A stretch of 64,000 nt of DNA from Paenibacillus_Z sp042653205 (GTDB lineage Bacteria; Bacillota; Bacilli; Paenibacillales; Paenibacillaceae): positions 496,001-560,000 of the forward strand of contig NZ_JBHSHY010000001.1 of NCBI RefSeq assembly GCF_042653205.1, in the 5' to 3' direction. The number at the start of each line of letters is the position of its first letter. The first letter of the stretch is position 1. Under the pieces are notes generated by a model. That model did no database searches and had not been told where the DNA came from. It worked only from the letters and a program-made list of their open reading frames with translations. This document shows positions 42,034 through 50,619 of the stretch, in pieces. A program made the translations under genes and the position numbers.

Positions 42034-42603
42034 TTACAGCGCGCTAAGCCGCAGTTCATAAAAATATTGAACGGCGGGATGCTTGCCCTTCATCGTCTCG
42101 CGCAGGTTCAACAGCCGCTTTTTTCCGATTCGCCTGTCCACCAGCGCGAGAATATTCAGCAGGATCTCCTTGCTCTCCAAGCTCTCCTCGATCGGACGGG
42201 CCAAGAACTTCGTCGCCTCCGCCGTAAAGCTGGATTTGCTTAATCCGGTCTGCGCGGACATGAGCGCTTTGGCCAGCTCCGTTATTTTCCGGCCTCGCAC
42301 AATGACCTTCAGCCGCTCCTCCGGAACGTTCCCCTTGGTATCGATTCGGACGGCTTCTATGTCTTCGCGGCCGATCGGAATATACAGCTCCGTATCCTGC
42401 TTGATTTCCAGCTCCGACCCGTACCATCGGATCGGCGATGCCGCATCGCTCATATTGAGGACGTTCCGTTTATCCACCGCAATATTGCACAGGCCCGCCT
42501 TATCCGGCGAATACCGGTAACTGGTCGCGAGATATTCGACCCGCCCCGTTAAGGCCGGGCTGAGAAAGCCTTCCAGCTGCTGCTTCAATTTACTCCAAGA
42601 CAT
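42034..42603 (-). CDS. SF0329-like conserved hypothetical protein
   Basis: A 189-residue cytoplasmic protein. MSWSKLKQQLEGFLSPALTG, RVEYLATSYRYSPDKAGLCN and IAVDKRNVLNMSD resemble the SF0329 family of Bacillales hypothetical proteins, whose function is unknown. The C-terminus is helical (RRIGKKRLLNLRETMKGKHP). ATG 42603 has GGAGG 5 nt upstream; an ATG 21 nt earlier lacks a site. It is a single-gene transcript ending at the hairpin near 41965. No catalytic motif or membrane segment is seen. Confidence 0.75.
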   Translation of the reverse strand: MSWSKLKQQLEGFLSPALTGRVEYLATSYRYSPDKAGLCNIAVDKRNVLNMSDAASPIRWYGSELEIKQDTELYIPIGREDIEAVRIDTKGNVPEERLKVIVRGRKITELAKALMSAQTGLSKSSFTAEATKFLARPIEESLESKEILLNILALVDRRIGKKRLLNLRETMKGKHPAVQYFYELRLSAL

Positions 42604-42789
42604 GTGATCCTCCAACTTCAGCATGATATGGAGCTATTATAACCCTTGATCGGAACCGGCTGCACGATTCTTTCTCTATCGAGCTCTATCGAGCGGCGTC
42701 TCCACTCCTTCTAATCCTGCGAGCATGCATGAAAATCGTTCCATTGGAAAACCTAACCACACATCGACCGCACGGAGGAGCGAACTGGT

Positions 42790-43872
42790 TTGAACGACAA
42801 AATTACCCCTTTCCAGCTGTCCATGCTGCTGATCACGTTCATCGGCATCTCGAACCACGTCATTCTGATTCCGATCCTGCTCGATGCCGCCAAGCGGGAT
42901 GCTTGGATTGCCGTCTTATTCGCCATCGTCCCTGCCTTGCTCGTCGGCCTGCTGTATACCTATATTTTCAAGCAGCTCCCCGCTTCGCTCTCCACGTGGG
43001 TGAACGAGAAGACGAATGCGTTCGTTTGGCTGATCTTCACGCTGGTCTATACCGTGTATTTCGCGGTTCAGGCGAGCATCAGCGTCCGGGATACGATAAT
43101 CTGGTCGAATTTAACCTACTTGACCTATACCCCGACATGGGTCGTCGGCCTCTGTCTGATCAGCATTTGTTATTACACGGCCAGGAAGGGAATCGCCGCG
43201 ATCGCCATCACCAACGGCATCCTGCTGCCCTGGATCATCGTATTCGGCTTCTACGTGATGAGCGTGAACTTTCAATTCAAGGATTACAACTATCTGCTGC
43301 CCGTGTTCAAGAACCCGCCGCAAGCGATCGCGCACGGCACATGGTATACGATGGCGGGCATTATGGAGGTCTTCCTCGTGTTCTTCCTGAAGGACGACGT
43401 CAAGGGCACACTAAGCCGCAAGAATTTGCCGTTGGTCATCCTGATCCTAGTCGAGCTGTCATTCGGACCGTTAACGGGCATCATGGCCATGTTTGGGCCG
43501 TTCGAAGCCGAGAAGCTGCGGTACCCAGCCTATGAGCAATGGCGCATCGCGTCCATCGGAAGCATGCTGGGTCAGACGGACTTCCTGTCCATCTATCAAT
43601 GGTTAGCCGGTACGTTCATCCGCACTTCGCTGGCCATCTACATCATTCATAGCTTATGGATCAAGAAATGGCGCCATCCGGAGCTCCTGTATCTCCTTAT
43701 TGCCGGGTTTCTCTTTGCGATCAATCAGATCAAAATATCGGACGTCCGATTTCACGATCATGTGACCTCGTACTATACGTTCTCCGGCCTGTTATGCGGC
43801 GGCATGAGCATCGTGCTTTTGCTGTGCATTTGGGCGGGCAAGAACAGGAAGGCGGCGAAGCGAAGTGGCTAA
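42790..43872 (+). CDS. Spore germination receptor permease subunit (GerAB family)
   Basis: A 360-residue, ten-segment membrane protein of the GerAB/APC-like family that senses germinants in the spore inner membrane. Typical text includes MNDKITPFQLSMLLITFIGI, then ILLDAAKRDAWIAVLFAIVP and PVFKNPPQAIAHGTWYTMAG. The start is TTG 42790 with GGAGGAGCG upstream. It is the first gene of a B-A-C operon, overlapping the GerAA gene by 8 nt. The usual GerA order is A-B-C. The germinant cannot be told from sequence. Confidence 0.93.
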   Translation: MNDKITPFQLSMLLITFIGISNHVILIPILLDAAKRDAWIAVLFAIVPALLVGLLYTYIFKQLPASLSTWVNEKTNAFVWLIFTLVYTVYFAVQASISVRDTIIWSNLTYLTYTPTWVVGLCLISICYYTARKGIAAIAITNGILLPWIIVFGFYVMSVNFQFKDYNYLLPVFKNPPQAIAHGTWYTMAGIMEVFLVFFLKDDVKGTLSRKNLPLVILILVELSFGPLTGIMAMFGPFEAEKLRYPAYEQWRIASIGSMLGQTDFLSIYQWLAGTFIRTSLAIYIIHSLWIKKWRHPELLYLLIAGFLFAINQIKISDVRFHDHVTSYYTFSGLLCGGMSIVLLLCIWAGKNRKAAKRSG

Positions 43873-45250
43873 CCCTAGCGAAAACGACATCCGGAAGCTG
43901 TTCGAAAACTGCGGAGACGTCATCTTCGAATCGACCGGCGGCTTCCTGTTCGTCTACTGCGAGGGCATGTCCAGCCGGCAGCGAATCAACGAGCTGAGCG
44001 CATGCGGCGAGGACGTATGGCGGCAGCACCCCCTATCCTTGTCGGCGCAATGGGAGCAAGAGCTGACCGCTTGCGTGTTGAACGGCAGCCTGCTGCTCTT
44101 CGAGCCGGAGTCGGCCAGCTGCTACGTGCACGATGTAGCCGACCCGCCCCAGCGGGACCCGGAAGAATCCGTCATGGAGACGTCCTCGAAGGGCGCGCGC
44201 GACGGCTTCACCGAGAGCCTCCAGATCAACGTCGCGCTGATTCGCAAGCGGCTGGTGACGCCGACGCTGAAAGTGGAATCCTTTACGATCGGCGTCCGGA
44301 GCCAGACCGCGGTCGCCCTGCTGTACATCCAAGATATCGCGAACCAAGCGGCCGTCGACGAGGCCCGGGCGAGGCTGCGGAAGATCGACATCGATGCGCT
44401 CATTACGAGCTCGCAGCTGGAGGAAGCGATCTCGGACCGGTCGATGACGGCGGTGCCGCTGATCGACAGTACCGGACGCCCGGATTTCGCCGCGGAGTAT
44501 CTGATCGGCGGCCGGTTCGTGATTCTGCTGAGCGGCACGCCGCTTGCCATCATTGCCCCCATTACGCTGACGTCGCTGTTCAAATCGCCGGAAGACGGCT
44601 ATTTCCGTCCGGTCATCGGCTCCTTTCAACGGATCATCCGCCTGTGTGGCTGGTACTTGGCGCTGTTCCTGCCCGGGCTCTATATCGCGCTGCTCGGCTT
44701 TCATTTCGATCAGGTCCCGCTGCCCTTGCTGGCCACCATCGCCGTGAACCGCATCGGACTGCCGACCTCGCTGCCGGTGGAGACGATCGGCGTCATCGTC
44801 CTGTTCGAGCTCTTCAAGGAAGCGGGGATGCGGCTTCCGAAGTCGGTCGGCCCGACGGTTACGGTCGTCGGCGGCATCATCGTCGGCGATGCCGCCATTC
44901 GGGCCGGCATCACGTCCCCTACGGTTACGGTCATCGCGGCGACCACGGTCATCGCCGGCTACACGCTCGTGAATCCGACATTGAGCGGCGTCGTGTCGAT
45001 CATCCGCATCGTCATCATGCTCGTCTGCTCGGTCCTCGGCATGTTCGGCTTCTTCCTGTCCGCCTTCTTCGTCGTCGCCTATCTATCGGACTTGAAGTCC
45101 TTCGGCGTTCCGTACCTCTCTCCGCTGTCGCCGCCGTCTTGGGCGGATATCGCGGGGGCGCTGCTGAAGAAGCCGGCCGGCATGATGAAGAAGCGTTCGC
45201 AAAACCTCAGCTTGCAGGACGATACGAGAATGGAGGACGGCCCGAAATGA
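43865..45250 (+). CDS. Spore germination receptor subunit A (GerAA family)
   Basis: A 461-residue GerA-type protein. The N-terminal soluble domain carries GDVIFESTGGFLFVYCEGMS, TLKVESFTIGVRSQTAVALL and VPLIDSTGRPDFAAEYLIGG; the C-terminal half has membrane segments (GWYLALFLPGLYIALLGFHF, PTVTVVGGIIVGDAAIRAGI, STPT-like TVIAATTVIAGYTLVNPTL). In GerA receptors this subunit forms an oligomeric ion channel that opens on germinant binding. GTG 43865 lies within the end of the GerAB gene, and the end overlaps the GerAC start by 4 nt. It is slightly shorter than the ~480 residues usual for GerAA. Confidence 0.94.
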   Translation: MANPSENDIRKLFENCGDVIFESTGGFLFVYCEGMSSRQRINELSACGEDVWRQHPLSLSAQWEQELTACVLNGSLLLFEPESASCYVHDVADPPQRDPEESVMETSSKGARDGFTESLQINVALIRKRLVTPTLKVESFTIGVRSQTAVALLYIQDIANQAAVDEARARLRKIDIDALITSSQLEEAISDRSMTAVPLIDSTGRPDFAAEYLIGGRFVILLSGTPLAIIAPITLTSLFKSPEDGYFRPVIGSFQRIIRLCGWYLALFLPGLYIALLGFHFDQVPLPLLATIAVNRIGLPTSLPVETIGVIVLFELFKEAGMRLPKSVGPTVTVVGGIIVGDAAIRAGITSPTVTVIAATTVIAGYTLVNPTLSGVVSIIRIVIMLVCSVLGMFGFFLSAFFVVAYLSDLKSFGVPYLSPLSPPSWADIAGALLKKPAGMMKKRSQNLSLQDDTRMEDGPK

Positions 45251-46374
45251 AGCGAGCCCGGAAAGCAGTTATGACCGGCTGCATGCTGCTGCTGCTTTGC
45301 GGCTGCTGGGACATCAAAAATATCCAATACTTCAACTTCATTAATATGATGGGCGTCGATTATGTCGACGGGCAATACCGCATCTATGCACAAATCAACG
45401 AGATGACCTCCATGGCGAAGCAGGAAGGGACCTCCATCGCGCCGAATCCGGTCGTCGTCGGAAAAGGCGAAGGCGCCAGCATCGAGCTCGCGATGTACGA
45501 TCTGCGGAAGGAAAGCCAGATGCGGACCGACTGGACGCAGAATAAAGTGTTCTTCTTCACCGATCGCATGCTGGAGAAAGGGATCTTCGACATTCACGAC
45601 GAGCTGATGCGGTCGCGCGACCAGCGCTACACGCCCTGGGTATTCGTAACGAACGAAGACATTGCGAAGGTATTCAGCATCAGGCCGACGACCGGGTCCT
45701 CCCCCGTGAACACCATGTACTTTCAACCGAACCTCTTGTATAAACAAATGCAGTCTTCCTTCAAGCCGGTCAATTACCAGAGCTTCATTCGCGCTTCAAG
45801 CGAACCGTACCAGACCGCGCTGCTGGACCATGTCGCGCTCTCCGAAAACTGGGACAAAGACGGCAAGCCGATCACGCTGCCGGTCGTGGACGGTCTCGTC
45901 GCGCTGCGGAACGGCAGAAAAGAAGCCTTGTTCACCCGTGAAGAAGTAGAGGGCGTGAAATGGCTGAACGAGAAGACGATGCGCGGGCTGCTTCCCCTCC
46001 GGGACGGCAAAGGCACCTATTACGGTACCGTTGCGGTCAAGGACAACAGCGTGAAGAAGAAACCAGCCTATATGAACGGGAAACGGACGGTCAAGCTGTA
46101 CCTCAGCATGGACGCCGGCCTTCGGGAACAGAAGCTTCCGCTCAAGCTGGAGCAAGCGACCGCGCTCATCAAGAAGAACATCGAGGACGAAGTCATCCGA
46201 ACGTACGAGACCGCCAAGAAACGCTCCGTCGATATCTACTCATTAAACGAAGTGTGGTACCGCAAGGGCCTTGCCGTCCGGGATGATATCCCGGAACTGG
46301 AGGTGCATGTCAAAGTCAAGCTCATCGGAACGAACACGTTCGAGCTGCGGGAACCGAACGCCGCGAAAACGTGA
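45247..46374 (+). CDS. Spore germination receptor lipoprotein (GerAC family)
   Basis: A 375-residue lipoprotein completing the germinant receptor. Its signal peptide ends in a lipobox (LLLLCGC, Cys20) followed by the characteristic WDIKNIQ stretch. Family blocks include FINMMGVDYVDGQYRIYAQI, TDWTQNKVFFFTDRMLEKGI and the C-terminal HVKVKLIGTN. ATG 45247 overlaps the GerAA stop (ATGA). A much longer in-frame reading upstream is only an open shadow of the GerAA gene. It is exported and anchored on the outer face of the spore inner membrane. Confidence 0.94.
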   Translation: MKRARKAVMTGCMLLLLCGCWDIKNIQYFNFINMMGVDYVDGQYRIYAQINEMTSMAKQEGTSIAPNPVVVGKGEGASIELAMYDLRKESQMRTDWTQNKVFFFTDRMLEKGIFDIHDELMRSRDQRYTPWVFVTNEDIAKVFSIRPTTGSSPVNTMYFQPNLLYKQMQSSFKPVNYQSFIRASSEPYQTALLDHVALSENWDKDGKPITLPVVDGLVALRNGRKEALFTREEVEGVKWLNEKTMRGLLPLRDGKGTYYGTVAVKDNSVKKKPAYMNGKRTVKLYLSMDAGLREQKLPLKLEQATALIKKNIEDEVIRTYETAKKRSVDIYSLNEVWYRKGLAVRDDIPELEVHVKVKLIGTNTFELREPNAAKT

Positions 46375-46405
46375 GGCCGACGTTCCCGCATGGCACAAGG
46401 AATAA

Positions 46406-46729
46406 TTAAGCCACCATGTTGTACGTCATCACCCACATCGATCCGGCGACGATCACGACCAAGATCACGAGTCCAAGGATCAGTGCAAGCAAATTGTAGC
46501 GCGGCTTCTTCTCTTCCCGCAGATGCATAAAGAACAACAGCTGCACGGCCAGCTGCAGTACGCCGGCCGCCATCAACGCGGCCATTTTCGAAAAGCCGTC
46601 CAGCCAGCCGCCGATGACAATGGCTGCCGGAATCACGGTCAGCACGATCGAGCACAGAAAGCCGAGCGTATACGACCGCAAGGAGCCGTGCGCTTCTGCC
46701 TGCGCATGAGCCGATTCCATCGATGACAT
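46406..46729 (-). CDS. cyoD: Quinol oxidase subunit IV (CyoD/QoxD-like)
   Basis: A 107-residue protein with three membrane segments (YTLGFLCSIVLTVIPAAIVI, MAALMAAGVLQLAVQLLFFM, LLALILGLVILVVIVAGSMW), typical of the small subunit IV of haem-copper quinol oxidases. It is the last gene of the cyoABCD operon, 1 nt after cyoC. It helps assembly of the CuB centre in related enzymes. The end lies near the convergent GerAC stop. Confidence 0.92.
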   Translation of the reverse strand: MSSMESAHAQAEAHGSLRSYTLGFLCSIVLTVIPAAIVIGGWLDGFSKMAALMAAGVLQLAVQLLFFMHLREEKKPRYNLLALILGLVILVVIVAGSMWVMTYNMVA

Positions 46730-46730
46730 G

Positions 46731-47342
46731 CTAGTTCACCCCCATTAAATAGACTACGGTGAAGACGAAGATCCAGACCACGTCCAGGAAGTGCCAGAAC
46801 AGGCTGACCACGTGGACTTTGCGCCTCGTCACGGGGGTAATCCCCTGCTTCGCCAGCTGCATCATCAAGGCGATCATCCATCCTAGGCCGATGGTGACGT
46901 GGATCCCGTGCGTGCCGACCAGCGTGAAGAACGCCGATAAAAAGGCGCTGGTGCTCATCGTGGCCCCTTCGCTTGCGAACTGGGCAAATTCCTTGACCTC
47001 GAGGCCGATGAACACAGCCCCGAGCAGCGCCGTGATGCCGAGCCACCCGATCAGCGCCCGCGTCCTTCCCCGCTGCATGGCAAGCACGGCCAGTCCGCAT
47101 GTATAGCTGCTGGTCAGCAGGATGAAGGTGCTGGCGATCACGCCGCCCAACTCGAATAGCTCACCAGGGCCTGGACCGCCGGCGGTGCTGTCGCGCAGCA
47201 CGATATAAGTGGCGAAGAACGTCCCGAATATCATAATATCCGTCATGAGATAGATCCAAAATCCGAATGTGCGCATCTCTTCCGCGTCCGGATGATCCGG
47301 GTGCCCGACGGCTCCGTGTCCGGCCGGCTTGGTCGTCATCAT
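46731..47342 (-). CDS. cyoC: Quinol oxidase subunit III (CyoC/QoxC-like)
   Basis: A 203-residue subunit III with five membrane segments (FGFWIYLMTDIMIFGTFFAT, FILLTSSYTCGLAVLAMQRG, FLSAFFTLVGTHGIHVTIGL, WHFLDVVWIFVFTVVYLMGV). The HGIHV and HFLDVVW blocks are conserved in cytochrome oxidase subunit III. It overlaps cyoB by 4 nt and precedes cyoD. The length of about 200 residues is that of bacterial quinol oxidases rather than the 260-residue mitochondrial type. Confidence 0.94.
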   Translation of the reverse strand: MMTTKPAGHGAVGHPDHPDAEEMRTFGFWIYLMTDIMIFGTFFATYIVLRDSTAGGPGPGELFELGGVIASTFILLTSSYTCGLAVLAMQRGRTRALIGWLGITALLGAVFIGLEVKEFAQFASEGATMSTSAFLSAFFTLVGTHGIHVTIGLGWMIALMMQLAKQGITPVTRRKVHVVSLFWHFLDVVWIFVFTVVYLMGVN

Positions 47343-49321
47343 GGGGTCACCTTCCTTGCTTCTGCTTCCGTGCGCTTAATCGCGTCGACCGGGATGTAGT
47401 AATCGGTGTTGAAGTTGAAGGAATGGGCCAGCATGCAGGCTGCGACGCCGGCCAATCCGGGTATGATCATCCATAGCCAATGGAACGTAAAGCCGAATCC
47501 GGCCACGAACCAGCAGCCGGCCATCACGATCGGGATGCCGGAATTTCGGGGCATGTGGATCGGCTCGAGCTTCGGAGCAGCGGCCGGATCGGGTATGCCT
47601 TGTTCCCGGCGCCGCTTGACTTCCCACCAATCATCGAGCTCGGACACTTGCGGAAGCGTCGCGAAATTGTATTCCGGCGCGGGCGAAGGAATCGACCATT
47701 CCAGCGTGCGGCCGTTCCAAGGATCGCCCGTCGTATCGCGATTGCTCCGGTAATGCCGGATGCCGTGCGCGATTTGCCACACTTGGAACAAAAACGCGAT
47801 CCCCATGAAGCCGGCGCCGGCCGAGGATACCAGGTTAAGCGCCCACCAGCCGGTATCCCAGCCGTAGGTGACGATCCGGCGCGTCATCCCCATCAGGCCG
47901 AGCGCGTATTGCGGCATGAAGCAGACGTAGAAGCCGATGTTCCAGAACCAGAACGCCCATTTGCCGATGCGCTCGTTCAGCTTGAAGCCGAACAGCTTCG
48001 GCCACCAGTAATAGAGCCCGGCAAAATAGCCGAACACGACGCCGCCGATGATGACCTGATGGAAGTGCGCGATCAGGAAATAGCTGTTGTGATACTGAAA
48101 ATCTGCCGGCGCCACCGAGAGCAGCACCCCCGTCATACCGCCGATCACGAAGCAGGGAATGAAGCCGATCGTCCACAGCATCGGGGTTTCGAATGTGATT
48201 TTGCCCCGGAACATGGTGAACAGCCAGTTGAAGATCTTCACCCCGGTCGGGATGGCGATGACCATGGTCGTCAAGGCGAAGAACGCGTTGACGTCCGCCC
48301 CCGAGCCCATCGTGAAGAAATGATGCGCCCACACGAGGAACGACAGGATGCTGATGATCATCATGGCGTAGACCATCGACTTGTAGCCGAACAGCTTCTT
48401 CCGGGAGAAGGTCGCTACCACCTCGGAGAAGATGCCGAAGGCCGGCAGCACGATGATATAGACCTCGGGGTGCCCCCACATCCAGATCAGGTTGATGTAC
48501 ATCATCGGATTCCCGCCGCCGCCCAGCGTGAAGAAGTGCGCGCCGGCGTACCGATCCAGGAAGAGCAGCGCCAGCGTCGCCGTCAAGACGGGGAACGAGA
48601 ATATAATCGCGATGCAGCTCGACAGCACCGACCACGAGAACATCGGCATGCGCATCAGCTTCATGCCGGGCGCGCGCATCTTCAGAATCGTCACGATGAA
48701 GTTGATGCCGGTCATCAAGCTGCCGATGCCGGATATCTGAATCCCCCAGATGTAGAAATCCTGACCGACCCCGGGGTTGTACATCAGCTCGGAATACGGC
48801 GGATAGGCAAGCCAGCCCGAATCCGGCGAACCGCCGATGACGAAGCTCAGGTTGAACAGCATGGCGCCCGCGAAGAATAGCCAGAAGCTGAGCGAGTTGA
48901 GGAACGGATACGCGACGTCGCGCGCGCCGATCTGCAGCGGCACCGTCACGTTGAACAGCCCGAACATGAACGGCATGGCCATGAACAGAATCATGATCAC
49001 GCCGTGCGTGGTGAAGATGCCGTTGTAATGGTCGGGCTGCAGGAATTGCAGCTCCGGTACTGCCAGCTGCGCCCGCATCATAATGGCGTCCACGCCGCCG
49101 CGGAACAGCATGAGGAACGCCGACATGATATACAGGATGCCGATTTTTTTATGATCGACCGTGGTTAGCCATTCCCGCCACAGCCACCCCCATTTCTTGA
49201 AGTAAGTCAGTACGAATACGATCGTGGCCAGCGTCAGTACGATGGCCGCATCCGCCCCGTAGATCAAGGGATCCCCCGTGACGAAAAAACGGCCGGCGAA
49301 GCTTTTTATTGCGTCGAGCAT
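47339..49321 (-). CDS. cyoB: Quinol oxidase subunit I (CyoB/QoxB-like)
   Basis: The 660-residue catalytic subunit with low-spin haem and binuclear haem-CuB centre. Ligands are visible: FTTHGVIMILFMAMPFM (haem His), WMWGHPEVYIIVLPAFG (CuB His and the cross-linked Tyr), VWAHHFFTMGSG (two CuB His) and YFLIAHFHQVIIGG (two haem His). Extra N- and C-terminal helices, as in Cyo-type oxidases, explain the length. It reduces oxygen to water with quinol electrons and pumps protons. It lies between cyoA and cyoC. Confidence 0.96.
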   Translation of the reverse strand: MLDAIKSFAGRFFVTGDPLIYGADAAIVLTLATIVFVLTYFKKWGWLWREWLTTVDHKKIGILYIMSAFLMLFRGGVDAIMMRAQLAVPELQFLQPDHYNGIFTTHGVIMILFMAMPFMFGLFNVTVPLQIGARDVAYPFLNSLSFWLFFAGAMLFNLSFVIGGSPDSGWLAYPPYSELMYNPGVGQDFYIWGIQISGIGSLMTGINFIVTILKMRAPGMKLMRMPMFSWSVLSSCIAIIFSFPVLTATLALLFLDRYAGAHFFTLGGGGNPMMYINLIWMWGHPEVYIIVLPAFGIFSEVVATFSRKKLFGYKSMVYAMMIISILSFLVWAHHFFTMGSGADVNAFFALTTMVIAIPTGVKIFNWLFTMFRGKITFETPMLWTIGFIPCFVIGGMTGVLLSVAPADFQYHNSYFLIAHFHQVIIGGVVFGYFAGLYYWWPKLFGFKLNERIGKWAFWFWNIGFYVCFMPQYALGLMGMTRRIVTYGWDTGWWALNLVSSAGAGFMGIAFLFQVWQIAHGIRHYRSNRDTTGDPWNGRTLEWSIPSPAPEYNFATLPQVSELDDWWEVKRRREQGIPDPAAAPKLEPIHMPRNSGIPIVMAGCWFVAGFGFTFHWLWMIIPGLAGVAACMLAHSFNFNTDYYIPVDAIKRTEAEARKVTP

Positions 49322-49348
49322 GATTGCCTGTACTCCTTTCCGTGATCG

Positions 49349-50305
49349 CTAGTTGTCCATTGGCATGTCCGGCATATCAGGCATGTCCGGCATGTGGTTC
49401 ATCGCATGACCGCCCGTATCGTCGTGCTTCGGCGTATCGGGCCTGCCGTGCGCATGGCCGGCGTATTTCCTTACGATCTTGTCGAACAGCCCGTCGGGAA
49501 AGGAAGAATACGTCAGTACCTTCGACGATGCGGGCTTGGCAAGCTGCTCGTACCCCGCCTGCGTCAGCGCCGGCGAATCCGCCTTGACCTCGCTCACCCA
49601 CTGGTTGAACCGCTCCGGCGTGACGGCCTCCACGTCAAACACCATCTTGGCGAAGTCGGTGCCGGTAAAATTAGCGCCGTACCCCGCGTACGTCCCCAGC
49701 TCGTCCGCCTGCAAATACAGCGTCATGGCCATCCCCGACATCGCGTATATTTGACCGCCCAGCTGGGGGATCCAGAACGAATTCATCGGGGAATCGGCCG
49801 TGATCTCGAACCGGACCGGCACGCCTTGCGGAAGCTTCAGCTCGTTCACGGCCGCGATGCCCTGCTCGGGATATTGGAACAGCCACTTCCAATTGAGGGA
49901 GGTCACCTGAACGGTCAACGGCTTGACCTCGGAGCGGATCGGCTTGGACGGCTCGAGCGCGTAGGTCGCCCGAGCGGTCACGATCGCGATCGCCAGGATG
50001 ACGATGATCGGAATCCCCCACCAGACGATCTCCAGCTTCGTGCTGTGCGCCCAATTCGGAGCATACTTCGCTTGCCTGCCCGCTCTGTCCCGGTAGCGCC
50101 AAATGATAATCCCCGAAAGCACGAGGACGGGAACGATGACGATCGCGCACAGCGCGGTCGACAGGTACATCAGATCCCGCTGCTGTTCCGCGATCGGCCC
50201 TTTGGGATCGAGCACGCCGGCGTTCGAACAGCCCGTGAAGACGAGCAGCATGACCGCCGTCACGGCGAGGCACGAACACCAGCGCCTCAATTTGGTATTG
50301 CACAT
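49349..50305 (-). CDS. cyoA: Quinol oxidase subunit II, lipoprotein (CyoA/QoxA-like)
   Basis: A 318-residue subunit with lipobox VFTGC, two membrane helices and a cupredoxin-fold domain (VTSLNWKWLFQYPEQGIAAV, ADSPMNSFWIPQLGGQIYAM). The Cys/His CuA ligands of cytochrome c oxidases are absent, so it should take electrons from quinol. The C-terminus is a Met/His/Asp-rich tail (HAHGRPDTPKHDDTGGHAMN then three MPD repeats). ATG 50305 is chosen, with AAGGAG 9 nt upstream; ATGs at 50311 and 50335 are possible. It is the first gene of cyoABCD. Confidence 0.94.
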   Translation of the reverse strand: MCNTKLRRWCSCLAVTAVMLLVFTGCSNAGVLDPKGPIAEQQRDLMYLSTALCAIVIVPVLVLSGIIIWRYRDRAGRQAKYAPNWAHSTKLEIVWWGIPIIVILAIAIVTARATYALEPSKPIRSEVKPLTVQVTSLNWKWLFQYPEQGIAAVNELKLPQGVPVRFEITADSPMNSFWIPQLGGQIYAMSGMAMTLYLQADELGTYAGYGANFTGTDFAKMVFDVEAVTPERFNQWVSEVKADSPALTQAGYEQLAKPASSKVLTYSSFPDGLFDKIVRKYAGHAHGRPDTPKHDDTGGHAMNHMPDMPDMPDMPMDN

Positions 50306-50619
50306 GTACATCAGCTCCTTGTATCCACCTTTCATCTGCCCAGGTCCACTCTATCGAATGGAACTAGAGGCGTCACCATCCGCTTGGGGCGTTCGGTCCC
50401 CGGCCATGTTCAAGGGATTGAAACGAAATGCACATGAATTGGCCATCTTGAACGGCGGTCGAACCTCTATCGCTCCAAATGGGCCGCATGCATGGCCGTC
50501 AAGTGGATGGTTCCATGTGCCGGGATTCGTTATATAGTCATGGACACATCGTTCCACGCGGGGCGCTCGCGAACGAAGTTGAACGACACCCTCATGCATT
50601 CGGGAAAGGAAGGGAGTAC
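50306..50619. other. Divergent intergenic region between cyoA and the DapA-like gene
   Basis: This 314-nt stretch should hold the promoters of both divergent transcripts. A possible plus-strand -10 region lies at about 50530 (TTATATAGT). I see no convincing -35 box, riboswitch, hairpin terminator or small gene with a ribosome binding site. Confidence 0.5.

Noticed and set aside
44002..45246. A long open frame fused in front of the GerAC gene, giving a 790-residue reading
   Set aside because: It lies over the GerAA gene in another frame, is Arg/Gly/His-rich with no domain, and the GerAC signal peptide starts cleanly at 45247.
47480..48880. 466-codon plus-strand open frame inside cyoB
   Set aside because: GC-rich antisense shadow; composition is His/Arg/Asp-rich and matches no fold.
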